A stretch of DNA of 47,864 nucleotides from an uncultured Coprococcus sp. (GCA_947626675.1 CANQTC010000018.1:1-47864), one strand, 5' to 3'. Positions 26,472 to 36,034 are shown, counted from the stretch's first letter. Translations and numbers: made by a program. Notes: a model not told the origin generated them from the sequence alone.

Positions 26472-27947
26472 CTATTCCGGTCTTGTACCTGTATTTGTGT
26501 CAGCGCTCACACTTTCTACCGACGGCTTTGCATCAAGATGAAGGCGTTTTGCAAGAGCCGGGTTGTGATGAATCTGGTATAAATCGGTCTCCATAGCCAT
26601 AATTTCTTTAATCTGATATGCCTTGAACATAGGACGTTTCATAACGCGCTTAATCCAGATAGTGGCATAGACAGATAAAATGGCGAGTACAATCAGAAAT
26701 ATCAGATAAATTTTCTTTTTAACTGTCCAGTCAGAATCAATATTATAAATCATAAATGCATTTCCGATTACACCGATAATCGGAATGACAGGACCAAGCG
26801 GCAGCTTAAAGGTACGCGGCGCTTTCGGAAGACGTTTTCTTAAAACCAGTACATCGATATGCAGGATAATATAAGAAAAAATCCAAAATGTACATCCGGT
26901 CAGAATCAGGAAAGTTACCTGTTCACTGGATGACAAACCGGTTGCATTAATGATAACCATGATAACAGCATCAAGAAGCAGACCGACATAAGGCGCTCCT
27001 TTCTTATTTTTCCGCATAAAAACAGAAGGAAGCAAATTAATCTTCGCCATGCCTGAGCAAATCTGGGCAATGGAGAAAAGCGCAGTATTTAGTGTACTGA
27101 CGACTGCAAGCAAAGAAATAATCGTCATCCATGCCGTACCGAATTTTCCGCAAAGCAATGTTCCGTATAAAATATGAGGTACGGAGCTTGTGCCAAGTTC
27201 TTCCCACGGTGTATAGTGGCTGAAACCGATTGTCATAAAAATCTGCATGACCAGTATTGCAACCAGACTGATAACCATACCAACAGGAACTTTGAATCTT
27301 GCATTCTTTACCTGAGAGGAGATAGGAACGATAAATTCCACTCCGATAAATAAGAAGAATGCCAGGCCTAACAGGGAAAATATATCTTTCGGTGAGGATG
27401 AAATAACGGTTTCCTGTGTAACGACATCTCCGGGCGCTAATTTGAAAGTACCCATGATTCCCATAATAATCAGAGAACCAATTAACCCATATGCAACAAT
27501 ATTCTGAATTTTTGCAAACATATCAACGCCGTACAGGTTTAAAATGGTTAAAATAATAATTAATAGTATAGAATATGATGCACCTGAAACGGGAAAATCT
27601 GAAAATACACTGTTTAATGTATTTCCGAACATTGCCGCCTCTGAACTGCCCATAATTGTCTGGCATGTCAGATAACCGCCAACCGTAATAACAATCGAAA
27701 TAAAAGGGCCAAGACTTGCCAATGTGTATTGCGCCATTCCTCCGGTCAGGTTCGGCATCAATGCATTCAGCTCACAAATGGACAGTGCAGTAAGAATATT
27801 GAATGCACAGGCGATTATCATGGTAATAATAAATGGTGTTCCGATTGCCGCCGAGCCCTGACCAAGTGAGAGCAGGCAGCTTGTAGCAACAATTAACCCA
27901 ACGCCTGTAGCAACAACGCTAGGTAAACCTAATTTTTTTTCTTCCAT
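26472..27947 (-). CDS. APC-family amino-acid permease
   Basis: A 491-residue membrane protein with about twelve hydrophobic segments. The start VVATGVGLIVATSCLLSLGQG and later GGMAQYTLASLGPF follow the APC superfamily pattern (first and third segments). A hydrophilic tail of about 60 residues ends the protein. It lies 74 bases after the PII gene in the dehydrogenase block, so it probably imports the amino acid or amine that these enzymes oxidise. Confidence 0.88.
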   Translation of the reverse strand: MEEKKLGLPSVVATGVGLIVATSCLLSLGQGSAAIGTPFIITMIIACAFNILTALSICELNALMPNLTGGMAQYTLASLGPFISIVITVGGYLTCQTIMGSSEAAMFGNTLNSVFSDFPVSGASYSILLIIILTILNLYGVDMFAKIQNIVAYGLIGSLIIMGIMGTFKLAPGDVVTQETVISSSPKDIFSLLGLAFFLFIGVEFIVPISSQVKNARFKVPVGMVISLVAILVMQIFMTIGFSHYTPWEELGTSSVPHILYGTLLCGKFGTAWMTIISLLAVVSTLNTALFSIAQICSGMAKINLLPSVFMRKNKKGAPYVGLLLDAVIMVIINATGLSSSEQVTFLILTGCTFWIFSYIILHIDVLVLRKRLPKAPRTFKLPLGPVIPIIGVIGNAFMIYNIDSDWTVKKKIYLIFLIVLAILSVYATIWIKRVMKRPMFKAYQIKEIMAMETDLYQIHHNPALAKRLHLDAKPSVESVSADTNTGTRPE

Positions 27948-28021
27948 AACAGATGGTACCTCCCTTCATTATCTGATAAAATCGTAAAAACAGATTGCTT
28001 TGAAATTGCCGGTTGATGTTA

Positions 28022-28384
28022 TCATTTATCTCCGTATACTAACGCATCATGTCCTTCTTCGCCGGTACGGATTCGGATAACATTTGTGACATCAGAGACA
28101 AAAATCTTTCCATCGCCAATGTGTCCTGTATATAGTTCTTTCTTTACAAATTCAATTAAATCGTCAAGCTCATCCGTAGGAAGTACAATCATAACAACTT
28201 CTTTTGGAAGCAGACTGATTTCTTTATTTTTGCCTTCTACTTCAAATTCCTGCGTTCCATGCTGTACGCCGCATCCCAGAACCTGATATACGGTCATACC
28301 GGTAATATGGAACTTCCCAAGCGCCTTTTTTAATGGCTCGATTTTTGAAATGCCTGTAATGATTTCTACTCTTGATAACTGCAT
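28022..28384 (-). CDS. PII-family signal protein (GlnB-like)
   Basis: A 120-residue PII-like protein. The family signatures are GMTVYQVLGCGVQHG (before the T-loop), the B-loop TGHIGDGKIFV and the end RIRTGEEGHDAL. The T-loop (about 40-55) has no tyrosine at the uridylylation position, so control is probably by direct ATP/ADP and 2-oxoglutarate binding. It sits 16 bases after the FAD oxidoreductase and before the permease gene, a place where PII proteins often gate a transporter. It is far from, and unlikely to serve, the nif-like genes. Confidence 0.88.
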   Translation of the reverse strand: MQLSRVEIITGISKIEPLKKALGKFHITGMTVYQVLGCGVQHGTQEFEVEGKNKEISLLPKEVVMIVLPTDELDDLIEFVKKELYTGHIGDGKIFVSDVTNVIRIRTGEEGHDALVYGDK

Positions 28385-28400
28385 AATAACACCTCCCTGA

Positions 28401-29513
28401 TTAATTAAAACGATTATATCGAAGCGCTGACAGGTCTACTGCTGTTTCCTGCCCCATTGCAAGCTGTGATAGCACCAGTCCGACAGCCGGGGCAATACCA
28501 AATCCATGACCGGTAAAACCGCAGGCAAGAATTAATCCCGGAACTTCATCAACTGTGCTGATGACAGGGACATGGTCGGCACAGGAGTCCATCCATCCTG
28601 CCCATGTTCTGACAACCTTAATATTTTTAAGGGATGGGAAATAATTCATGATACCCCGGCATGCAGCAGAAGCGGCAATGCTTGAAGATACCGGTTTTCC
28701 CGGTTTTGCATAAGGCTCCAGTCCGGAGTTAAGACCAAATACAAAGGAGCCATGTTCCGTCTGGTGACCGTAGAAATCTGCTGCGGCAGTACCAAGCATC
28801 TGCCAGAACATCGGTGCAACCGCTTCGGTTACAAGTGTTTCCAGTAAGACAGGCTGCATAGGAATGTCAATTCCTACAGTATCAGCGATAAAACGGCTTT
28901 CATATCCGGCAGCCAGAATAATCGTATCCGCTTCATAAACATTTCCGGAAGCCGTAATGACCTGACGTACTTTGCCTTTGATTTTCCGAAGTTCTGTAAC
29001 CTTTTCATCTGAGATAAAGTGAGCGCCCAGTCGACGTGCCATTTTATAGTAGCCCATAGTTGCCGTAAGCGGATTGGCGTGACCGTCGGTAGGACACCAG
29101 CTTGCGCAGGTAACAGCATCTGACAGATAAGGATTAATGGCTCTTGCCTCATCACCTGAAATCATTTTTACATCAAGACCACAGGCGGCGGCGCGGGCAG
29201 TCAGACCTTCCAAAATCTTTTGGTGTTCGGGGGTACTGCCTAAACGTAAGTTACCCTCCTGGTAATATTCGACATTTGTTTCCAACATATCGGAGAGATT
29301 CGGCCAGATGTTCTTAATCGCATACATAACAAGCGGAAGCTCTCTTGGGTCTCTTCCTGACTGGCGGACACCGCCGCCATTTCTCGTTGAGCCGCCATTT
29401 CCAATATTTTCACTGCCTTCCAGCACTAAAACGGAAACTCCGTTTTTCGCCAGGTTATATGCTGCCGCACAGCCGATAATACCGCCTCCGACAATGATTA
29501 CTTCTGTATTCAT
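28401..29513 (-). CDS. FAD-dependent amino-acid oxidoreductase (DAO family; HcnC/SoxB-like subunit)
   Basis: A 370-residue FAD enzyme of the D-amino-acid-oxidase fold. The dinucleotide motif GGGIIGCAAAYNLAKNG opens the protein and GFTGHGFGIAPAVG near the end is the C-terminal FAD contact. It is the substrate-oxidising subunit in related multi-subunit dehydrogenases for glycine, sarcosine, proline, hydroxyproline or opines. Its start overlaps the stop of the small Fe-S gene by 4 bases. Which amino acid it acts on cannot be told. Confidence 0.88.
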   Translation of the reverse strand: MNTEVIIVGGGIIGCAAAYNLAKNGVSVLVLEGSENIGNGGSTRNGGGVRQSGRDPRELPLVMYAIKNIWPNLSDMLETNVEYYQEGNLRLGSTPEHQKILEGLTARAAACGLDVKMISGDEARAINPYLSDAVTCASWCPTDGHANPLTATMGYYKMARRLGAHFISDEKVTELRKIKGKVRQVITASGNVYEADTIILAAGYESRFIADTVGIDIPMQPVLLETLVTEAVAPMFWQMLGTAAADFYGHQTEHGSFVFGLNSGLEPYAKPGKPVSSSIAASAACRGIMNYFPSLKNIKVVRTWAGWMDSCADHVPVISTVDEVPGLILACGFTGHGFGIAPAVGLVLSQLAMGQETAVDLSALRYNRFN

Positions 29514-29830
29514 TCTGCATCCTCCTTATCCTGTGCTAAAATCCGCATTTCTATAGGCCGCATAGGCGCTCTGCCGGTTGCAGGCTCTAATGCGTCGGGG
29601 CGGACACCTAATTCTCTTGCTACAATTCCCTTGACGAGCTTTGTGCAGGTCTGTCCCTGACAAAGCCCCATTCCTGTACGAAGATAACGGCGTATTTCTG
29701 TAAGGGTAAACATTCCGTCATGAACTGCCCTGCGGATTTCGCCTTTTGTTATCTCCTCGCATCGGCATACAATAATATCATCATCAGGCTGCGGCACAAA
29801 TGGCGCTAACATTCTGTTTCTATCGTTCAT
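29510..29830 (-). CDS. Small (2Fe-2S) protein, BFD-like
   Basis: A 106-residue protein with CRCEEIT near residue 22 and C-x4-C (GLCQGQTC) about 33 residues on, the four ligands of a BFD-type [2Fe-2S] cluster. In related dehydrogenases this domain is fused to the HcnB/SoxA-type subunit; here it is separate. It overlaps both neighbours by 4 bases, so all three subunits are translated together. Confidence 0.85.
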   Translation of the reverse strand: MNDRNRMLAPFVPQPDDDIIVCRCEEITKGEIRRAVHDGMFTLTEIRRYLRTGMGLCQGQTCTKLVKGIVARELGVRPDALEPATGRAPMRPIEMRILAQDKEDAE

Positions 29831-31413
29831 ACTGCTTCCTCCTTTCGGAAAAATCTTGCTTTCATGGCATATTCTTTCGGTACTTTCATTGTCAGCAGAC
29901 TGGTATGGTCAAAAGCCTTTGCGCTTCGTACATCTGCGACCTCTGCCGAACATACCTGTTCTCCCTTTCGATTTAGAGCAACCCCTTTGTCGCCTTTCTT
30001 TGGAAGGGGTAGAAATTCATATGGTAAAGTGATTTCAGCAGTACCATCTCCGCAGTCTTCATTGACAAGAAAAATGGCCTGACCGGAACAGGATGCCACA
30101 CACATACCGCATCCGATACATTCTTGCTCTTCATCAACGGCAGGAAGTGCAGTAATATTTTTTCCGATTTTAATACAATGCTTCGGACAGGCATCCTGAC
30201 AAGGATTACATGGGATATTCTGTGTACATTCAATAACAGGATGAATCCCTTTGCTATGGGTAATGCCCGGAAAACGCTCGATTTCGTCATCGGCTACAAA
30301 GCCATGCTTTAAAAGATTTTGGGAAATGGAAACACCCTCTTCCGTTTCCGTAATCATTTTGCCTCTCATTCCCGGAGCAAACATACCCTGTCTTAATCCG
30401 TTAAGTGCAGCCTCCTGTTCAGCTATCTTTTCTTTGCCATCAGCTTCAGATATGTAGCCAAGTCGGATTGCTGCTGCAATTCCGGCGATTCGTCCTTCAA
30501 TCATGGCACTGGAAGCTTCTTCAATACCTGAAACATCACCGGCGGCATAGATGCCCGGAATAGAGGTTTCGCCAAATTCATCTACTTTTGGAACAAAGCC
30601 TGCCTTTGCAGGATTGTCCTCCATTTCACAGCCTGCCATATCGCATAATTTTGACATAGGAGACAGACCGACAGCCAGACAAATGGTATCAACATCAAAA
30701 TGCTTTTCCGTTCCCGGAATGACATTCCAGTTTTTATCAACCTCACCGATAGTAACACCGGTTACATGGTCGCAACCATCAGCAGAAACAATGGTGTGCG
30801 AAAGGTAGAATGGAACACCACAGCGGGCGACTTTGGAAGCATGTACACCATACCCGCCGACTCTCGGAGCGGCATCTGCAAGTGCTACAACTTCACAGCC
30901 TGCCTGCATGAGCTGGAAGCTTACGACAAGTCCGACATTTCCTGAGCCAAGCATTAACACCTTTTTACCCGGAAGGATGCCATGCAGGTTCATCATAGTC
31001 TGGGCAGCGCCTGCGCCGATGACGCCCGGCAGAGTCCATCCCGGAAATGTAACCATGTTTTCACTTGCGCCTGTGGCGATTAAGATAGTATCACCTTTGA
31101 CATGTTCTACATGATTGTCTATTTTTACAGTGACTTCCTTTTCGGGAAACAGGCCGATGACAACGGAATTTAAGACAACTTCTACACCCAAATCAGCAGC
31201 TTCTGCTAAAAGCTCTTCACCGATATGGAATCCCCGGATTTTTGCCTTATGCTCCTTAGAACCGAAGAATTTATGGATTTGTTTAAATAACTGTCCGCCC
31301 GGTCTTGCATTTTCATCATATACAACGACCTTCATACCGCATTTTGCTGCTTCGATGGCGGCTGACAGTCCTGCTGGACCTGCGCCTGCTATAATTAAAT
31401 CATATCGTTTCAT
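29827..31413 (-). CDS. FAD/NAD-type oxidoreductase subunit with ferredoxin domain (HcnB/SoxA-like)
   Basis: A 528-residue subunit. Residues 1-380 are a pyridine-nucleotide-disulfide-type reductase (GAGPAGLSAAIEAAKCG, then GSGNVGLVVSF, then GIYAAGDVSG). A two-cluster ferredoxin part follows at about 405-465 with CTQNIPCNPCQDACPKHC and CIGCGMCVASC. Fusion of the ferredoxin part to this subunit gives a path from FAD to low-potential carriers, suited to an anaerobe. Overlaps the genes on both sides by 4 bases. It belongs to the amino-acid/amine dehydrogenase block; hydrogen-cyanide synthase is unlikely. Confidence 0.88.
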   Translation of the reverse strand: MKRYDLIIAGAGPAGLSAAIEAAKCGMKVVVYDENARPGGQLFKQIHKFFGSKEHKAKIRGFHIGEELLAEAADLGVEVVLNSVVIGLFPEKEVTVKIDNHVEHVKGDTILIATGASENMVTFPGWTLPGVIGAGAAQTMMNLHGILPGKKVLMLGSGNVGLVVSFQLMQAGCEVVALADAAPRVGGYGVHASKVARCGVPFYLSHTIVSADGCDHVTGVTIGEVDKNWNVIPGTEKHFDVDTICLAVGLSPMSKLCDMAGCEMEDNPAKAGFVPKVDEFGETSIPGIYAAGDVSGIEEASSAMIEGRIAGIAAAIRLGYISEADGKEKIAEQEAALNGLRQGMFAPGMRGKMITETEEGVSISQNLLKHGFVADDEIERFPGITHSKGIHPVIECTQNIPCNPCQDACPKHCIKIGKNITALPAVDEEQECIGCGMCVASCSGQAIFLVNEDCGDGTAEITLPYEFLPLPKKGDKGVALNRKGEQVCSAEVADVRSAKAFDHTSLLTMKVPKEYAMKARFFRKEEAV

Positions 31414-31736
31414 TCTGTTTCACCTCCCGGCTGTTTTGCTGTTACACCATATTGCGTACATATTTCCATTCCTGCTTCTAAAGGGGTAATGCAAGTACGG
31501 ACATTCGGCTGTCCGTTTACTACCATGACGCAGTCTGTGCAGCGTCCGATAGCGCAGAAGATACCTCTTGGCTTATGCTGTTTTTTCGTATATCGGTGTA
31601 CCATGACACCGGCGTCTTTCAGTGCCATTGCAATCGGCTCTCCTGCGTATCCTTCAAGTTCTTTTCCGTCAAAAGTGAATGTTACAAGTTCGCCCTTTTC
31701 GTAGGTACCAAGAATAGGATGTTCATTTATTCTCAT
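31410..31736 (-). CDS. (2Fe-2S)-binding subunit (HcnA/SoxA N-terminal-like)
   Basis: A 108-residue protein with FDGKELEGYAGEPIAMAL and the cluster motif GIFCAIGRCTDCVMVVNGQPNVRTC in outline (C-x4-C-x2-C-x11-C near residues 60-82). This is the plant-ferredoxin-like subunit that pairs with HcnB/SoxA-type flavoproteins. It precedes the flavoprotein gene with a 4-base overlap and follows the ornithine-cyclodeaminase-family gene by 19 bases. Confidence 0.88.
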   Translation of the reverse strand: MRINEHPILGTYEKGELVTFTFDGKELEGYAGEPIAMALKDAGVMVHRYTKKQHKPRGIFCAIGRCTDCVMVVNGQPNVRTCITPLEAGMEICTQYGVTAKQPGGETE

Positions 31737-31755
31737 AATCGATTGCCTCCTTCAT

Positions 31756-32889
31756 TTATATCATCTGGGGCGTTTCCCACAAGTTCAGTTTCGTTCCGAT
31801 GCCTTTTTCTAAGGCGTTTCGATAAACGATTGTTCCCCAGGCTACGTCTTCTACAGGCATACCGCCTACAGAATATATGATAATTTCGTCTTCTTTGCGG
31901 TGTACCGGAATTTTACCGGTCAGGATATCGCCCAAATCATCGACTTGTTCTGATGTCATTTTTCCCTGTGCAATTAAATCCATGACGCGGACGGCGGGGA
32001 TAGGAACGATATGATATGCATCCGGTTTCATTTCTTCCTCCCATGCTTCATAGAGCATAATGTTGTCAGTGACGGTTCTTGCGCGGTTGATGATAAAATC
32101 GTCATCAAAGCGGAGCGCTGCCGTTGAACTGATTAATGCGCCCGGCTTAATCCACTCTTCTGCAATATAGGGATAAAGTTCAGGGTCTCCGGTAGGTGTA
32201 GAAGTACTTGCGGATACGATATCAGAATCTCTGACGGCTTCTTCAATGGAGGAGACAGAATAGATATCGACATTCGGATATTCTGCTTTTGCATAGTCTA
32301 TAAAATCCTGCAGGGACTTTGCACCACGACCTTTTACTTTGATGGTCTGAATATCAGGGCGTACAGCCATTATAGCGGCAAGCGCTGTTTTGCTCATAAC
32401 GCCGGGACCGATAATTCCGACAGTCTTTGCATCCGGTTTTGACAGATATTTGTAGCCGACACCCGGAACAGCGCCTGTTCTGTATGCGGAGAGAATATTT
32501 GCCGACATATATGCAAGCGGAGCGCCTGTATCCTTATCATTCAGTGTAAGCATTAAAATAGAACGAGGCAGTCCTTTTTCCTTATTCTCACAATTCGAGC
32601 CATACCATTTCATTCCTGCCATATCAAATTTTCCGCCTAAGTATGCAGGCATTGCCATAAAACGTCTGTCCGGTCCGTCTACCGGCATTTCAGGAAATGG
32701 CGAGGATTCCGGAAACATCATCATACATCCATGTGAATTTCCGTTTGCACCGCCCATACGGTAATTTCCTGCTTTCATAAGCTTGAACATTTCTTCCATA
32801 GCTTCGATGCAGCCCGTCATATTTTTGACGCCGGCAGCAATCATGTCACTTTCATTTAGATATAAAAAATCGACTTTTGGATAACTCAT
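31756..32889 (-). CDS. Ornithine-cyclodeaminase/mu-crystallin family protein
   Basis: A 377-residue NAD(P)-binding protein. SANILSAYRTGAVPGVGYKYLS and VGIIGPGVMSKTAL are the substrate and dinucleotide-binding segments of the family. Members reduce cyclic imines (pyrroline- or piperideine-carboxylate) or deaminate ornithine or alanine. Similar long forms are sometimes labelled tyramine oxidase subunit B in databases, a label I cannot verify. First gene of the block, with a promoter and hairpin in its 5' leader. Beside an amino-acid dehydrogenase, a role in imine or ketimine reduction is plausible. Confidence 0.85.
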   Translation of the reverse strand: MSYPKVDFLYLNESDMIAAGVKNMTGCIEAMEEMFKLMKAGNYRMGGANGNSHGCMMMFPESSPFPEMPVDGPDRRFMAMPAYLGGKFDMAGMKWYGSNCENKEKGLPRSILMLTLNDKDTGAPLAYMSANILSAYRTGAVPGVGYKYLSKPDAKTVGIIGPGVMSKTALAAIMAVRPDIQTIKVKGRGAKSLQDFIDYAKAEYPNVDIYSVSSIEEAVRDSDIVSASTSTPTGDPELYPYIAEEWIKPGALISSTAALRFDDDFIINRARTVTDNIMLYEAWEEEMKPDAYHIVPIPAVRVMDLIAQGKMTSEQVDDLGDILTGKIPVHRKEDEIIIYSVGGMPVEDVAWGTIVYRNALEKGIGTKLNLWETPQMI

Positions 32890-32920
32890 TCAAATCCCTC
32901 CTGTCTTGAATTCATACAAA

Positions 32921-32955
32921 AAGGGAGTTCAAAGCATGACACTTTGAACTCCCTT
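32921..32955 (-). terminator. Leader terminator hairpin before the dehydrogenase block
   Basis: A perfect 14-bp stem (32921-32934 with 32942-32955) is followed on the minus strand by five T's (from 32920 down). It lies between the predicted promoter (32972-33000) and the first start codon (32889), so it could act as an attenuator. On the plus strand it has no T-run. Confidence 0.75.
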
Positions 32956-32971
32956 GTTCTGATGTCATATT

Positions 32972-33000
32972 ATTATAGATGGGGGATAAAAAAATTGTAA
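32972..33000 (-). promoter_or_regulatory. Promoter of the amino-acid dehydrogenase block
   Basis: Minus-strand TTACAA (32995-33000) and TATAAT (32972-32977) are 17 bases apart. Transcription would start near 32965, ten bases before the leader hairpin. Confidence 0.6.
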
Positions 33001-33140
33001 AAAAACGAACAAGGATAAAATGTCTCTCATTTGTTTTGTCATTCACAGGTAATTTTTTTTGCAGGACAGGCATATACATAATAGAAAATGAAACCACACA
33101 GGTGTGGGTTTGGAAAAGGAAATAAAAAGGTGGAGCGTTA

Positions 33141-33605
33141 ATGGAAATGAAAAGTGAGAGGGCAGTCAGTAAATCATTATGCAGAATTCATGGGAGAAAC
33201 ACGCTGATACTTGTATGGCTTCTTACAGCAATGGTGATGTGTGTAGGCTGTACGATATTCAAAGAATCGGGTGATGGCGAGCGTCTGCTGTATGATATCT
33301 GTGATGAATCAATGCTGCCGGATGAACTGATGGCAATCATAGACAGTAAGAAGCAGGGAGCATTTAACCTTGTATATTCCAATCAGACATATACATATAT
33401 CGTTATGGCGGCAGGAAAACAGGATAGAGATGACGTAGGCGTGGAGGTTGAAAAGATGTATAAGGATAAAAACGCTATTTATGTGGAAAGTTTATTACGA
33501 CAGCTTGCAACACCGGGCGATACCGTTTCCGGCGACGGGATATCTTATCCATATACCGTTTTGCGAATCCAAAAAACAAATATTCCGATTATTTTTAAAA
33601 AGTAG
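33141..33605 (+). CDS. PrcB-like lipoprotein
   Basis: A 154-residue lipoprotein: a basic N-terminus of about 20 residues, a hydrophobic segment (22-36) and lipobox MCVGC. The mature part has YTYIVMAAGKQDRDDVGVEVEK and SYPYTVLRIQKTNIPIIFK, which match the pattern of the PrcB family (a partner of a dentilisin-type protease in treponemes, widespread and uncharacterised in Clostridia). AAGGTGG provides the ribosome site. It lies before the SipL-like gene on the same strand. Confidence 0.65.
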   Translation: MEMKSERAVSKSLCRIHGRNTLILVWLLTAMVMCVGCTIFKESGDGERLLYDICDESMLPDELMAIIDSKKQGAFNLVYSNQTYTYIVMAAGKQDRDDVGVEVEKMYKDKNAIYVESLLRQLATPGDTVSGDGISYPYTVLRIQKTNIPIIFKK

Positions 33606-33733
33606 ATACGGGCTGACTGCTGATACCGATTTTGTCAGTTGATAAAACAAGGAATATTTACAGCAATAGAAGAATATAAAAATATAAGGAAACTTTGAAT
33701 ATATGAGGGTAAGTAAAAACCAGGGGGGAAAAT

Positions 33734-35287
33734 ATGGAGCTTATAAAAAATAAAATTACGACTACAAATTTAAAAGCGTCAAAATATACGCAGTTTACGA
33801 TAGATGATGACTTTAATATATCGGACTCAAAGGCAGATATTGATAAGATTATAGCAAGTACCGGAAATGTTCTGCTTGAAAATGTAGAAGCCCTTGATAA
33901 TAAGGTGCGTATTTCAGGTGTCGTAACATTCAATATGCTTTATCAGACGGATGATGACTCCGCCATGCTTGAGAACTATGAGAGTGACATCCCATTTGAA
34001 GAAGCCGTCAATATAGATGGGATTGTGGCAGGGGATAAGGTTGACGTAAGCTGTAATCTGGAGGATTTGTATGTTACCATGATTAATTCGAGAAAGTTTG
34101 AGGTAAGAGGACTTGTCGGACTGAAATTATGGGCATGTGCAGTTGTTTTTGCAGAAGGTGCTACAGGCATTATGAATGGTTCGGGAATTGAATGTCTGAA
34201 TCAGAAACTGCCATTTACAAATAATGTTGCAAGTGTAAAAGATATCTTTAAAGTGCGTGAAGATATTGAAATTCCGGCGGGAAAGCCGAATATAGGAAGG
34301 CTGATATGGGAACAGGTAGCATTTAACGGCATCGATACGAGGGCTGTAGATGATGGTGTACATATTAGTGGAAAGATGGAATTATTTGCTATATACAAGC
34401 CGGAGGAAGAAATGGTTCCGGTGCAGTATATAAATAGTGTCAAAGATTTTGAAGGCATCATTCCATGTGATGATATCAATGAGGATATGATACTGGATGA
34501 TGCAGTAACGGTAGGCAAAGGTTCGGTGTCTGTAAAACCGGATGCAGATGGGGAGGACAGAGTCATTCAGGTAGAATATAATCTGAATATCGATATGAAA
34601 GTTTATGAGGATATGGAACTTACGGTAATCAGTGACATGTATTCGCCATCGGCACAGATAGAAACAGAAACGGAGCAGTTTCAATATGAAAATCTGCTGA
34701 TTCGGAATAATGCAAAAACAAAAATTACGCATAAAGAGCAACTAAAGAGCAGCCAACCGCAGATATTACAGATTGTACATATTTCAGGAAGTGTTGACGT
34801 AGATGATATTAAATTACTTGAAGATGCCATATCTGTAGACGGAGCAGTCAAGGCAATGGTAATGTATGTATCTTCCGATGACAGCAAGCCTGTGCAGCAG
34901 ATTGAAACCGTTGTGCCTTTTTCTTATAAGGTGGAATCTGCTCCGCTTAGTGAGCAGGACTCCATACGGATTACACCGTCGCTTGACCAGATATCTGCAA
35001 ATATGCTGGGAAATGATGAAGTAGAGATAAAGGCAGTCATTAACATGAGCATTACTGTATTTGCAAGAAAATCCATCAACCTGATTACGGATATGAATCT
35101 TGCGCCGATTGATATGGAAGAAAAGGCCGGTATGCCGGGTATCGTCGGTTATGTTGTGAAAGAGGGAGACAGCATATGGTCTATAGCCAAACGCTATTAT
35201 TCAAGCCTTGATTCTATCAGGCAGATTAATGAGCTGGCAACAGATGATATCCAACCGGGCGACAGACTGATTGTTGTGAAGGATTAA
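33734..35287 (+). CDS. DUF3794/SPOCS and LysM protein, SipL-like
   Basis: A 517-residue protein with repeated DUF3794 (SPOCS) domains over about 1-455 (for example VRISGVVTFNMLYQ near residue 57 and later related strands) and a C-terminal LysM domain (about 469-517, GYVVKEGDSIWSIAKRYY…NELATDDIQPGDRLIVV). This layout is that of SipL of Clostridioides, which binds SpoIVA and anchors the spore coat. It shows that the organism probably sporulates. GGGGGG before the ATG is a strong ribosome site, and a terminator follows. Confidence 0.88.
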   Translation: MELIKNKITTTNLKASKYTQFTIDDDFNISDSKADIDKIIASTGNVLLENVEALDNKVRISGVVTFNMLYQTDDDSAMLENYESDIPFEEAVNIDGIVAGDKVDVSCNLEDLYVTMINSRKFEVRGLVGLKLWACAVVFAEGATGIMNGSGIECLNQKLPFTNNVASVKDIFKVREDIEIPAGKPNIGRLIWEQVAFNGIDTRAVDDGVHISGKMELFAIYKPEEEMVPVQYINSVKDFEGIIPCDDINEDMILDDAVTVGKGSVSVKPDADGEDRVIQVEYNLNIDMKVYEDMELTVISDMYSPSAQIETETEQFQYENLLIRNNAKTKITHKEQLKSSQPQILQIVHISGSVDVDDIKLLEDAISVDGAVKAMVMYVSSDDSKPVQQIETVVPFSYKVESAPLSEQDSIRITPSLDQISANMLGNDEVEIKAVINMSITVFARKSINLITDMNLAPIDMEEKAGMPGIVGYVVKEGDSIWSIAKRYYSSLDSIRQINELATDDIQPGDRLIVVKD

Positions 35288-35360
35288 GGAAAATATTTGA
35301 TAATTCAGTAAAAAACATAGAATAATAAATGTAAAATGCAGATATGTTAATTGAAAAAAG

Positions 35361-35406
35361 AAAGCATGAGCATTTTGTGCAAAAGCATAAGATGCTCATG
35401 CTTTTT
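35361..35406 (+). terminator. Intrinsic terminator after the SipL-like gene
   Basis: AAAGCATGAGCA (35361-35372) pairs perfectly with TGCTCATGCTTT (35393-35404), followed by T's. Confidence 0.8.
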
Positions 35407-35488
35407 ACCGAAATGGTGATGGCAACAGCAGAAACGGTAACACAATGTACAACATATGATGGAAATGGCGGCCGGATTTTTTTAATAA

Positions 35489-36034
35489 TTAATGTTTTGC
35501 ATTGGTAAGCAGTTTTTTAAATAATGGAACGATTTGTGCGGCGATAACTGCTTTCACAATATCCAGCGGGATAAATGCAACAAAACCTGATAAAAATGCA
35601 ACTTTCCATGTAAGGTTTCCATTAAACTTCCACCAAAACATACCAATGACATCAATAACAACGACACCAAGAATTGAAATGCAAGTGTATCGAACTCTGC
35701 TATATTGCTTTCCCTGTAACAGACCAATTACAATTGCCGCAAAGATGAATGAAAAGGTATATCCGCCAAATACACCGAAGAGATATCCCAGGCCGGAGCC
35801 TCCGCCTATGAATACGGGAACACCGATAGCGCCAAGTATCATCCAAAGAGCAATGATAATGGCAGAGTCCCGAAGCTTAAATACAAGTGCAATCAGAATA
35901 ATCATAAAATTGAGCAATGTAATATGGGCAGCATTCGGTAAAGGTGTTGGTATGCTTATGTATGCTGATACGCAAAGTAAGGCTGTAAACATTGCCATCA
36001 TTACAAGTTCTGTAGTTGAAAATACTTTCTTCAT
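35489..36034 (-). CDS. bioY: Biotin transporter BioY
   Basis: A 181-residue membrane protein with six hydrophobic segments, the S component of an energy-coupling-factor biotin importer. The pattern GAIGVPVFIGGGSGLGYLFGVFGGY is the conserved BioY core. The ECF ATPase and T component are not encoded here, as is usual for Firmicutes that share one module. A BirA-type operator over its promoter supports the assignment. Confidence 0.92.
   Translation of the reverse strand: MKKVFSTTELVMMAMFTALLCVSAYISIPTPLPNAAHITLLNFMIILIALVFKLRDSAIIIALWMILGAIGVPVFIGGGSGLGYLFGVFGGYTFSFIFAAIVIGLLQGKQYSRVRYTCISILGVVVIDVIGMFWWKFNGNLTWKVAFLSGFVAFIPLDIVKAVIAAQIVPLFKKLLTNAKH

Noticed and set aside
28022..28384. PII protein as the NifI regulator of the nitrogenase-like genes
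   Set aside because: NifI proteins come as a pair and usually sit between nifH and nifD. This single gene is on the other strand, 12 kb away, inside the dehydrogenase/permease block.
26472..31736. Hydrogen cyanide synthase (hcnABC)
   Set aside because: The subunits are homologous, but the family is broad. The separate BFD subunit, fused ferredoxin domain, permease and ornithine-cyclodeaminase-family gene fit amino-acid or amine oxidation better.
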